From: Fibrobacteraceae bacterium
Lineage (GTDB): Bacteria > Fibrobacterota > Fibrobacteria > Fibrobacterales > Fibrobacteraceae
Assembly: GCA_021443045.1 (NCBI GenBank)
Contig: JABUUT010000079.1
Coordinates: 1-6,728, forward strand
DNA length: 6,728 bases
Reading direction: 5' to 3'
Each line of letters begins with the position of its first letter. The first letter of the stretch is position 1. Shown here in pieces: positions 1-5,785 of this stretch. Below the pieces are notes generated by a model. The model was given only the letters and a program-made list of their open reading frames with translations. It was not told the origin of the DNA and made no database searches. Made by a program: the position numbers and the translations under genes.

Positions 1-28
1 AGTTGTCAGTAGTCAGTTGTCAGTAGTG
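1..28. repeat. Tandem 14-mer, two copies
   Basis: Bases 1-14 and 15-28 are the same 14-mer (AGTTGTCAGTAGTC), differing only in the last base, which is G in the second copy. The array may continue left of the window. It belongs to a TAGT/AGTT-rich repeat style that reappears at about 66-99, inverted at 168-201, at 2532-2543 and at 2634-2655. No function can be read from it. Confidence 0.75.
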
Positions 29-31
29 AGG

Positions 32-201
32 TTCGGCGTAAACGCCTAGAGGCATGAGGCCAAAGGAGTAGTTAGTATACAGTAGGTAGTAGTTAGTTTA
101 AATTATCATGGGCCTTTGGCACATATTATGATCAAGCAAGCCTTTCGGCTCGCCTAGAAATACAACCTACTAATAACTAAACATTTATCATTAACAACTA
201 A
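32..201. repeat. Composite intergenic repeat patchwork
   Basis: This gene-free stretch is built from repeats. TTCGGC followed by CGCCTAGA occurs at 32-50 and again at 145-158, the first copy carrying four extra bases between the two blocks. GCCAAAGG (59-66) is inverted as CCTTTGGC (113-120). TAGTTAGT-type sequence at 66-99 faces the reverse-complement style (CTAATAACTAA and ACAACTAAC) at 168-202. Small hairpins are possible at 35-46 (GGCG/CGCC) and 139-150 (AGCC/GGCT). The arrangement suggests a nested or decayed palindromic element, not a gene. Confidence 0.5.
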
Positions 202-202
202 C

Positions 203-216
203 GGGTACCTCTAAAG
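203..216 (+). repeat. ACCTCTAAA intergenic motif, copy 1
   Basis: GGGTACCTCTAAAG sits directly on the 5' side of the 213-238 terminator and overlaps it. It shares ACCTCTAAA with 4409-4418 on the plus strand and with the minus-strand copy at 6042-6056. All three lie outside genes and beside hairpins. Confidence 0.5.
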
Positions 217-238
217 CCCAGTTTTTGGGCTGTTTTTT
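213..238 (+). terminator. Rho-independent terminator before fusA
   Basis: AGCCCA (215-220) pairs with TGGGCT (226-231) around a GTTTT loop, followed after one G by six T (233-238). On the plus strand this fits a factor-independent terminator for a gene to the left of the window, or an insulator ahead of the fusA promoter. A G+C-rich core of only six pairs makes it moderate in strength. Confidence 0.7.
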
Positions 239-268
239 CTATTCCAGTGCTTAAAAACACAGCAAACC

Positions 269-298
269 TTGAGTCCTAGTAGAAATTTTCTATATTTG
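269..298 (+). promoter_or_regulatory. Putative fusA promoter, Bacteroidota-like
   Basis: TATATTTG at 291-298 matches exactly the -7 element TAnnTTTG described for Bacteroidota housekeeping promoters, and TTG at 269-271 lies 19 bases upstream, within the usual -33 spacing. Read as an ordinary sigma-70 promoter, the same site is TTGAGT, 16 bases, TATATT. Transcription would start near 305 and give a leader of about 37 bases. It lies between the upstream terminator and the fusA start, as expected for a gene transcribed by itself. Confidence 0.6.
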
Positions 299-341
299 GG
301 CGCAAACTTAAACAACATCAACTCCATTTGTGGAATAAAAT

Positions 342-2465
342 ATGAAAAACATAGCAACACACAGAAATATTGGTATTTCTGCCCACATTGACTCCGGTAA
401 GACCACTCTTACCGAACGTATCCTCTACTTCACAAAGCGTATTCACGCTATCCACGAAGTTCGTGGTAAAGACGGCGTTGGTGCCACCATGGACTCTATG
501 GAACTGGAACGCGAACGCGGTATCACCATTCAGTCTGCTGCCACATTTGCTAGCTGGACACACACCAAGAGCGGCGAAGCCGACACCATCAACATCATCG
601 ATACCCCGGGTCACGTAGACTTCACCATCGAAGTGGAACGTTCTCTTCGCGTGTTGGACGGTGCTATCCTGGTTCTCACCGGCGTTGAAGGCGTCCAGTC
701 CCAGTCTATTACCGTTGACCGTCAGATGCGCCGCTACAAGGTACCACGCGTGGTATTCGTGAACAAGTGCGACCGCTCCGGTGCAAACCCACTCCGCGTG
801 GCTGTGATGCTCAAGGAAAAGCTGAACCACAAGCCTTGCGTAATGCAGATTCCTATAGGTCTCGAAGACCAACTGAAGGGTGTGGTTGACCTGATTGAAA
901 TGAAGGCCTACTACTTTGAAGGCGAAAACGGCGACGACATGATCGAAAAGGACATTCCGGAAGAACTCCAGGCACAGGCCCAGGAATACCGTGAAAAGCT
1001 CATCGACTGCTGCGCCGACTACTGCGACGAAATTATGGAAAAGGCCATGGAAGGCGAATACATGGACATCGATAAGGCTCTTATCAAGTCCACCATCCGC
1101 AAGGCCACAATCTCCTTGGAAATCACCCCAGTGTTCATGGGTTCTGCCCACAAGAACATCGGCGTTCAAAAGCTTTTGGACGGTGTGATTGACTACCTGC
1201 CAAACCCAACCGAAGTTGAAAACAAGGCTTTGGACGTAGACAACAACGAAGCCGAAGTTATCCTCAAGAGCGAAGATAACGAACCTCTCGTTTGCTACGC
1301 ATTTAAGTTGGTTAACGACCGCTATGGCCAGCTCACCTACATCCGCGTATACCAGGGAACCATCAAGAAGGGCGACGCCATTGTGAACATGGCAACTGGC
1401 AAGAAGGTTTCTGTGGGCCGTCTGGTTCGTATGCACGCCGACGAAATGGTTGATATTACCGAAGCCGGTGCAGGCGACATTGTTGCCCTGTTTGGTATCG
1501 ACTGTGCCTCCGGTACTACATTTACCGATGGCAAGAGCCACTACAACATGACTTCCATGCACGTTCCTAACCCAGTGATTGAACTTGTGATTGAAGCCAA
1601 GAACCGTGACGATCTTGAAAACCTCTCCAAGGCCCTCAACCGCTTTACCAAGGAAGACCCCACATTCCAGGTGGAAGTGGACAAGGAAAGCGGACAGACC
1701 ATTATCAAGGGTATGGGCGAACTCCACCTTGACGTTTACATCGAACGTATGCGTCGCGAATATAAGGTAGATGTTCAGACTGGTGCTCCTCAGGTGGCTT
1801 ACCGCGAAACCATCACCCGCGAATCCAAGTTCGAATACACTCATAAGAAGCAGACCGGTGGTAGCGGCCAGTTCGCTAAGGTGCTGGGCATTATGCGTCC
1901 TATGGCTGTAGAAGGCGACTCCGAAAAGGTTTACAACTTTGTGAACTCCGTTGTAGGTGGACGTATTCCTAAGGAATACATCCCTTCTTGCGACAAGGGT
2001 TTCCAGAGCTGCATGGAAGCAGGTTCCTTGATAGGCTTCCCTGTTGTGGGTATCGAAATGGAAGTGACCGACGGTGCATTCCACCCCGTTGACTCTTCTG
2101 ATATGGCCTTCCAGATTGCCGCCCGCATGGGCTTCCGCGAAGCCTTCGAAAAGGCTGGGGCCCAAATTCTCGAACCTATCATGAAGGTTGAAATCCAAAC
2201 TCCAACAGAATTCCAGGGTTCCGTTGTGGGTAACGTTTCCCAGCGCCGTGGTAACATCGTTGGTACAAGTGAAGAACTGGGCATGACCACAATCACTGCC
2301 GAAGTTCCTCTGTCCGAAATGTTCGGTTATGCCACCGACCTTCGCTCCATGACTCAGGGTAAGGCTGAGTTCACCATGGAATTCTGCAAGTACGCTCCAG
2401 TACCTCGCAACATCCAGGAAGAGCTCATCAAGAAGTACGGAGACAAGGCCCGCGCCCGCGCCTAA
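342..2465 (+). CDS. fusA: Elongation factor G, mitochondrial EF-G1-like class
   Basis: This is the translational GTPase that drives tRNA-mRNA translocation on the ribosome; it acts in the cytoplasm. The 707-residue length is normal for EF-G. The G motifs are all present: P-loop AHIDSGKTT (14-22), RGIT (59-62), DTPGH (87-91, His91 being the catalytic His), NKCD (141-144) and GSA (267-269). Domain II covers about 310-420, III about 421-495, IV about 496-610 with the tip segment FHPVDSS (580-586), and V about 611-690 with the signature SEMFGYATDLRS. Several blocks, such as SGKTTLTER, GKDGVGATMDSMELER, ALFGIDCASG and THKKQTGGSGQ, resemble animal mitochondrial EF-G1 more than E. coli FusA, which suggests the spdEFG1 subfamily. 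The start codon has no clear Shine-Dalgarno (only GGA at 332-334). The gene is monocistronic, with its own promoter and terminator, and no rpsL, rpsG or tuf follows. Product sure, subfamily likely. Confidence 0.97.
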   Translation: MKNIATHRNIGISAHIDSGKTTLTERILYFTKRIHAIHEVRGKDGVGATMDSMELERERGITIQSAATFASWTHTKSGEADTINIIDTPGHVDFTIEVERSLRVLDGAILVLTGVEGVQSQSITVDRQMRRYKVPRVVFVNKCDRSGANPLRVAVMLKEKLNHKPCVMQIPIGLEDQLKGVVDLIEMKAYYFEGENGDDMIEKDIPEELQAQAQEYREKLIDCCADYCDEIMEKAMEGEYMDIDKALIKSTIRKATISLEITPVFMGSAHKNIGVQKLLDGVIDYLPNPTEVENKALDVDNNEAEVILKSEDNEPLVCYAFKLVNDRYGQLTYIRVYQGTIKKGDAIVNMATGKKVSVGRLVRMHADEMVDITEAGAGDIVALFGIDCASGTTFTDGKSHYNMTSMHVPNPVIELVIEAKNRDDLENLSKALNRFTKEDPTFQVEVDKESGQTIIKGMGELHLDVYIERMRREYKVDVQTGAPQVAYRETITRESKFEYTHKKQTGGSGQFAKVLGIMRPMAVEGDSEKVYNFVNSVVGGRIPKEYIPSCDKGFQSCMEAGSLIGFPVVGIEMEVTDGAFHPVDSSDMAFQIAARMGFREAFEKAGAQILEPIMKVEIQTPTEFQGSVVGNVSQRRGNIVGTSEELGMTTITAEVPLSEMFGYATDLRSMTQGKAEFTMEFCKYAPVPRNIQEELIKKYGDKARARA

Positions 2466-2500
2466 GACTCGCCCATTGGTAATATGCCAATAGCTTTGTC

Positions 2501-2533
2501 AAAAAGCTCTCGGTTTTACCGAGAGCTTTTTTT
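2501..2533 (+). terminator. fusA terminator
   Basis: AGCTCTCGG (2505-2513) pairs perfectly with CCGAGAGCT (2519-2527) around a TTTTA loop. Flanking AAAA (2501-2504) and TTTT (2528-2531) lengthen the stem to 13 pairs, and a T run ends at 2533. It begins 35 bases after the fusA stop. This is a textbook factor-independent terminator, and the A/T flanks mean it could also work for minus-strand transcripts. A weaker ATTGG/CCAAT hairpin lies before it at 2475-2491. Confidence 0.92.
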
Positions 2534-2550
2534 AGTAGTTAGTAAACGGT

Positions 2551-2635
2551 GGTTGCAGCGGAGCTGCCAACTCTTGCGACTTGGAAGTGGGCCTGCAAGC
2601 AGTCCCGTTTCACAAGTCTTGGCGAGTTGTGGTGG
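2551..2635. repeat. Large imperfect palindrome
   Basis: The segment folds on itself. GCAGC/GCTGC (2555-2559 / 2563-2567) makes a small hairpin. A larger palindrome spans 2567-2632, centred on AA at 2597-2598: CTGC/GCAG, GGG/CCC, GAA/TTC, GACTTG (2578-2583) / CAAGTC (2613-2618), AACTC (2569-2573) / GAGTT (2624-2628), and an outermost CC/GG pair. Mismatches separate the blocks symmetrically. TAGTTAGT-type sequence flanks it on both sides (2532-2543 and 2634-2655). There is no reading frame in it. It resembles a REP- or MITE-like intergenic element, or a structured RNA; nothing here decides which. Confidence 0.6.
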
Positions 2636-2661
2636 TTAGTTGTCGGTTATCAGTGTCAGGC

Positions 2662-2749
2662 TGTCATTGCGCGAGGAGCGTAGCGACGAGGCAATCCAGT
2701 GGGTAGTGCTCGTATGGACTATCACTGGATTCTTCGGCTCAGAATGACA
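2662..2749. repeat. GTCATT-type dispersed palindrome
   Basis: The outer arms TGTCATT (2662-2668) and AATGACA (2743-2749) and the inner arms AATCCAGTG (2693-2701) and CACTGGATT (2723-2731) form a nested inverted repeat around a 21-base loop. From memory, GTCATTGCG...GCAATCC and GTCATTCTGAGC...GAATCC are both versions of an intergenic palindrome met in many unrelated bacterial genomes. Here the left arm is of the first version and the right arm, read inverted, of the second. It does not code for protein. Confidence 0.65.
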
Positions 2750-2836
2750 AAGACCTGCGTAATAGTAAGCCAAATTCCCCTATTTTTTAAGAAATTCAAA
2801 ATTATTTTTTACGAAAAAGCAAAAAAAAACTAAATT

Positions 2837-2844
2837 TATCTTTG
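2837..2844 (+). promoter_or_regulatory. Putative -7 element of the lipoprotein gene
   Basis: TATCTTTG is a second exact match to TAnnTTTG, 36 bases before the ATG at 2881 (43 bases for the fusA copy). The region 2805-2814, where a -33 TTTG would lie, is only T-rich, so the upstream half is weak. The predicted transcript would start near 2850 and carry the ribosome binding site at 2866-2874. The TTG at 2842, which would lengthen the reading frame by 13 codons, lies inside this element and is therefore an unlikely start. Confidence 0.5.
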
Positions 2845-2865
2845 GAAAAGTTTACAATCATTTCT

Positions 2866-2874
2866 AAAGAAGGA
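2866..2874 (+). promoter_or_regulatory. Ribosome binding site of the lipoprotein gene
   Basis: AAAGAAGGA ends six bases before the ATG at 2881. It fixes that ATG as the start, in agreement with the signal peptide that begins there. It is clearly better than anything in front of fusA. Confidence 0.8.
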
Positions 2875-2880
2875 TTTCCT

Positions 2881-4326
2881 ATGAGAACTTACAAATGGTT
2901 TTCTACAGTAGTGCTGGGCGCACTGCTTTCCGGTGCCATGGCACTTACCGCTTGCGATTCTTCCGTATCCGCCGACGATGACGAAGACACCAGCTCCAGT
3001 TCCAAGAAAACAACCAGCAGTTCTTCCAAAAAAACATCCTCTTCCAGCTCCAGCGATGCCTCTGAAGACATCGACGAAGACGCTGTAGAACTTTCTGTTC
3101 CATCCAACCTGAAAGTATCCCAAATGACAGACAGCACATGGCTCCTCACCTGGGAATACACCCCTGCTGGTGGTGATGAGGAAGGCTTCCTAGTTCAGGT
3201 TCTCGATTTGGAAAACAGCGTTTGGAAAAAAGAAGGTACCAGTGGCCAAGGCGTGTACAAGTATGTGCTCAAAGGCAAAAAGAGACTGGACCACTTCTAC
3301 CGCGTGGCGGCCTACGTTGGTAGCAAAACCGGACAATTCTCCTCCGACATCTACATCACCGAAAAGGGTGGCCAAGAAGGCTCTCCCGATTCTACAGCAG
3401 GCGAAGTTGCAGCCGACCTTCCAATTCCAGGAAACCTCCAAGCCTACCGTGTAGCACCCAGCGTGTTTGTTTTGGAATGGGAATACTCCCGCCTTGCCGA
3501 CCGCCCCGCCTCCGGCTTTGAGATTGAATACATGGATCCAACAGGCAAGTGGGTTCGCTTGGAAGACAAGCCCGACAGCAACTCCACCCGCTACATTCTC
3601 AATGGTCTTAAAAATGCCGAACGGTACTACCGCGTAAGAGCATTTGATGCCGACGGCGTTTCCGAATACTCCAACGAAGTTCTGGTAACCAAGTCTGCCG
3701 AATACCGCGAAGACATTTCCTTCACGGTTCCAAAGATTACAGGGCAAATAAGAACCTACCTCGACATTTGCGTGGATACCACCACCTTGGATTACATCAC
3801 CAAGTCTAGAACCGTGATTGACTCCTTCGAAGTGAATTCTACCATGATGTACAAGTACGAAGACAACGACACCACCAAAACCAAGTTCCTGGACTTAACC
3901 CTGTCTTCCGACGTTCCCAACAACGCCGTGCTCTTCTCCGACTACAAGCCCAAGGAATACACCAAGAAACTTTACTATCAGGTACGCTGGCTTCGCTACT
4001 ACGACCAGGATACAACCTACATCGACACCGTTCATTTCGACATCGATGTGCAGTCTGTTTCTGCTTACATTCCACAAGACATGATGTTTACCACCTACGG
4101 CCAAGTTCGCATTGTGTGGGAAGACGTGAATGGCGTAACCGACTACACCGAATGGTCTTTGCCTGTGGGCAACGAAGCCGGTAGCGAGGCTTCCAACGAA
4201 GTACAGATTTTCTTTACCGTAGGTTTCTGCACCGAATACTGGCCTAATTCCCGCCTGAAAGCCTATGAAAAGCAATTCTACGAAAATCATAAAGGAGTAG
4301 ACGGCATCTGGTTCTGGAAGGATTGA
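2881..4326 (+). CDS. Secreted lipoprotein, two fibronectin type III domains
   Basis: A 481-residue exported lipoprotein of unknown function. Residues 1-24 are a lipoprotein signal peptide: K5, a hydrophobic core, and the lipobox LTAC with the acylated Cys25. Residues 26-70 form an acidic, Ser/Lys linker with SSSSKKT units. The serines use mixed AGC, AGT, TCC and TCT codons, so the repetition is kept at protein level and is not recent DNA slippage. Two fibronectin type III domains follow, at about 72-160 (WLLTWEY; FYRVAAY) and 181-270 (FVLEWEY; YYRVRAF). The last 210 residues (about 271-481) match no family I recognise; they are rich in Asp, Thr and Tyr and end in the motif GIWFWKD. FnIII domains usually give binding or spacing on surface proteins, so a cell-surface role is inferred, perhaps in adhesion or substrate handling. 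Asp at +2 would mean inner-membrane retention in E. coli, but that rule need not hold here. The gene has its own promoter and terminator. Confidence 0.9.
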   Translation: MRTYKWFSTVVLGALLSGAMALTACDSSVSADDDEDTSSSSKKTTSSSSKKTSSSSSSDASEDIDEDAVELSVPSNLKVSQMTDSTWLLTWEYTPAGGDEEGFLVQVLDLENSVWKKEGTSGQGVYKYVLKGKKRLDHFYRVAAYVGSKTGQFSSDIYITEKGGQEGSPDSTAGEVAADLPIPGNLQAYRVAPSVFVLEWEYSRLADRPASGFEIEYMDPTGKWVRLEDKPDSNSTRYILNGLKNAERYYRVRAFDADGVSEYSNEVLVTKSAEYREDISFTVPKITGQIRTYLDICVDTTTLDYITKSRTVIDSFEVNSTMMYKYEDNDTTKTKFLDLTLSSDVPNNAVLFSDYKPKEYTKKLYYQVRWLRYYDQDTTYIDTVHFDIDVQSVSAYIPQDMMFTTYGQVRIVWEDVNGVTDYTEWSLPVGNEAGSEASNEVQIFFTVGFCTEYWPNSRLKAYEKQFYENHKGVDGIWFWKD

Positions 4327-4347
4327 TACAAAAGTTAAAAGGAATTT

Positions 4348-4383
4348 AAAATACCCTGGGTCAAGGCCCCGGGTATTTTTTTT
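4348..4383 (+). terminator. Lipoprotein gene terminator
   Basis: AAAATACCC (4348-4356) pairs with GGGTATTTT (4371-4379). After one T/C mismatch, GGG/CCC continues around a TCAAGG loop, and eight T follow (4376-4383). It starts 21 bases after the stop codon. It is a strong factor-independent terminator that stops plus-strand transcripts before the convergent acyltransferase gene. Confidence 0.9.
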
Positions 4384-4407
4384 GATTCATTTATCCAAAA
4401 TTAAAGA

Positions 4408-4421
4408 GCACCTCTAAAAAA
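4408..4421 (+). repeat. ACCTCTAAA intergenic motif, copy 2
   Basis: GCACCTCTAAAAAA lies 24 bases after the lipoprotein terminator and directly before the hairpin at 4424-4449. The run GCACCTCTAAAAA is identical over 13 bases to the minus-strand copy at 6042-6054. Confidence 0.5.
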
Positions 4422-4423
4422 GA

Positions 4424-4449
4424 GAAGCGAGGCCCAAGAGCCTCGCTTC
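4424..4449. other. Perfect 10-bp hairpin
   Basis: GAAGCGAGGC (4424-4433) and GCCTCGCTTC (4440-4449) form a perfect 10-pair stem with the six-base loop CCAAGA. No T run follows on the plus strand. On the minus strand CTTTTTT lies just beyond it (4421-4416, reading TTTTTT), so it could terminate leftward transcripts coming from the acyltransferase side. Confidence 0.6.
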
Positions 4450-4469
4450 AGTGGAATAGAAGGTTGTAA

Positions 4470-4581
4470 TTGTGCTTCCGGTCTATCCTACCCCGAGGTT
4501 CGATCCGGCCTCCCGTCTCTAAAACCAGAATGGACTGGAAGCACATTGTTAATATATGCTGTTCCAGTCCATAGAGCACAA
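4470..4581 (+). ncRNA. Candidate structured RNA with exclusive stems
   Basis: There is no gene here, but strong pairing. Stem A is 16 consecutive pairs, 4471-4486 with 4530-4545; two of them are G-U only if the plus strand is the RNA (they become A/C mismatches on the other strand). Stem B is 11 perfect pairs, ATGGACTGGAA (4530-4540) with TTCCAGTCCAT (4562-4572). Both stems use 4530-4540, so they cannot form together. If B forms, TTGTGCT (4470-4476) can close the whole unit with AGCACAA (4575-4581). A6 and then T5 follow. The RNA lies between convergent genes, so it does not lead into a plus-strand protein gene. No known RNA family was recognised, and expression is unproven. Confidence 0.4.
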
Positions 4582-4689
4582 AAAATTTTTAAATCATTAT
4601 CCCAAAGCGGAACACTCCAAGTTGGAATGATAGTCTAACCTTTTTTAAGCTCATGTGTCAGTTAAAACGAAAAAACGACGATTACCCAA

Positions 4690-5742
4690 TTATTTTTTGG
4701 AATCGTGGATTTGGAATATGTTTTCGCGTATGGGCTTTATTCTCAAAAGCACAAGTGTAAACCCTACGGCAATCGTTATGCAAATACTGGTTTGGAACAA
4801 CGTGTAATGAGCCAAAGGTATGTGGTTGAGGAGTGCGAAGGCTTTCCAATTGGATGTCGAGTATTCAACGGAATGAACGCAATAGAGAACCAGGCTGTAG
4901 CGTCCGCAGAAATTCACAAAACGCCAAAAGCCACTTGCTTTGGATTCCGCAGTATTGTCCTCGGCCTTGGTGCTTACGAATTTTACGAGAACGAACAGCA
5001 CTGCCGTTGCCCCTAGTGCTCCGAAAAAATCAAGGATGAAACCCGATCCAAAAGAAACTCCCGCCATACCGGTGAAGGAATAGGCGAGACAGTAAAGCCA
5101 GATAAGGGAAAGAAACGGAAACCAGTGACGAAGTGCGGAGCCGTTGAAAAACTCGAATCTCCGCAGTAGGGTGCCGGCATAGACATACGCTATTGCTGGC
5201 AGGGATTGTAAAATGCAAAAGGGTGAAGGAATAATTTTATACAAGAATATTCCTGCGAAGGCGACCGTTGTGACCAGGGCTATTTGAAGTGAAATAGATT
5301 TTGTATAGTTCAAGAGCGACACTACGGCCAGTCTTGCCCAGAAAAGGGCCAGCACGAACCAAAGGACTCCGACTTGTGACGGAGACCCATTCGAAAAAAT
5401 TCCAGTGTCGTATCTGAGTCCAAGTAAATAGGCGAAAACGACTCCCTGTGTGTAGGAGCCATCCGCATAGGATATATGGCGCAGGTCTTCCAAGAAGGCA
5501 AAAGCGCAGATGAACAAAGCGGTGAATCCGTATGGGACCAATAGGCGTTTTGCGCTCAATCGGATTTCCTCTGCCAGCGGGCGGGTTTTGAGAAAATACC
5601 CCGAGACGAAAAAGAACAGGGGCATGTGGAACGAGCTGATGATTGTGCCCCAAAATCTCGGAATCTCGCAGTGGCCAATGATTACAGCAAGAATGGCTAT
5701 TCCCTTAAGAATGTCGAAGGTATTGTCGCGTATAGTGGACAT
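4690..5742 (-). CDS. Membrane acyltransferase, family 3 / OafA-like
   Basis: An integral inner-membrane protein of 350 residues, within the 330-400 range of short Acyltransferase-3 proteins. Such proteins usually O-acetylate sugars of polysaccharides, lipopolysaccharide or glycolipids. Family marks: RDNTFDILKGIAIL (5-18), the His of IIGH (21-24), SFHMPLFFFVSGY (37-49) and the C-terminal GRYSLVLYCVH (280-290). About ten hydrophobic helices are visible; the closest type is the fucose 4-O-acetylase-like group. The substrate cannot be told from sequence. The reading frame stays open to an ATG at 5805, but the ATG at 5742 is preferred: it has GGGAG five bases upstream and begins just before the conserved RDxxxDxLKG block, while the 21 extra residues look non-family. 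The gene is convergent with the lipoprotein gene. A FISUMP gene lies upstream on the same strand, separated by a structured 331-base gap, so co-transcription is uncertain. Confidence 0.88.
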   Translation of the reverse strand: MSTIRDNTFDILKGIAILAVIIGHCEIPRFWGTIISSFHMPLFFFVSGYFLKTRPLAEEIRLSAKRLLVPYGFTALFICAFAFLEDLRHISYADGSYTQGVVFAYLLGLRYDTGIFSNGSPSQVGVLWFVLALFWARLAVVSLLNYTKSISLQIALVTTVAFAGIFLYKIIPSPFCILQSLPAIAYVYAGTLLRRFEFFNGSALRHWFPFLSLIWLYCLAYSFTGMAGVSFGSGFILDFFGALGATAVLFVLVKFVSTKAEDNTAESKASGFWRFVNFCGRYSLVLYCVHSVEYSTSNWKAFALLNHIPLAHYTLFQTSICITIAVGFTLVLLRIKPIRENIFQIHDSKK

Positions 5743-5747
5743 TGGAT

Positions 5748-5752
5748 CTCCC
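5748..5752 (-). promoter_or_regulatory. Ribosome binding site of the acyltransferase gene
   Basis: GGGAG on the minus strand ends five bases before the ATG at 5742 and supports that start. The alternative ATG at 5805 has only a weak AGG and lies in the 3' arm of the long rod structure, where it would be partly hidden. Confidence 0.65.
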
Positions 5753-5755
5753 GAT

Positions 5756-5776
5756 AAAAAAAGGCGTGGAATCGCC
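5756..5776 (-). terminator. Short hairpin with T7, possible attenuator
   Basis: On the minus strand GGCG (5776-5773), the loop ATTCCA and CGCC (5766-5763) are followed at once by seven T (5762-5756). It lies 13 bases upstream of the acyltransferase ATG and just after the rod structure. Four pairs alone are weak, but CCACGCC (5769-5763) can also pair with GGCGTGG (5841-5835) in the tip of the rod, giving an alternative seven-pair stem next to the T run. This could end a short upstream RNA or attenuate the gene. Confidence 0.35.
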
Positions 5777-5785
5777 GTACTCACC

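Noticed and set aside
318..2198. 626-codon open frame antisense to fusA
   Set aside because: Its codons are in exact register with the fusA codons, so a stop would need TTA, CTA or TCA in fusA. A highly expressed gene avoids these codons, which leaves the antisense frame open. It has no domain, no RBS and no promoter of its own.
2534..2760. Possible CRISPR-like array in the repeat-rich spacer
   Set aside because: The repeats are palindromic and unequal in length, with no regular repeat-spacer period and no cas gene in the window.
2842..2880. Longer lipoprotein start at TTG 2842
   Set aside because: The TTG lies in the TATCTTTG promoter element. The 13 added residues would spoil the signal peptide, while the ATG at 2881 has AAAGAAGGA at ideal spacing.
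4491..4530. GGTTCGATCC, which looks like a tRNA T-loop
   Set aside because: The five bases on either side (CGAGG and CGGCC) do not pair as a T-stem, and no D-arm, anticodon arm or seven-pair acceptor stem fits around it.
4705..5016. Plus-strand frames within the acyltransferase gene
   Set aside because: The minus-strand frame has clear membrane helices and acyltransferase motifs; the plus-strand frames show neither domains nor initiation signals.
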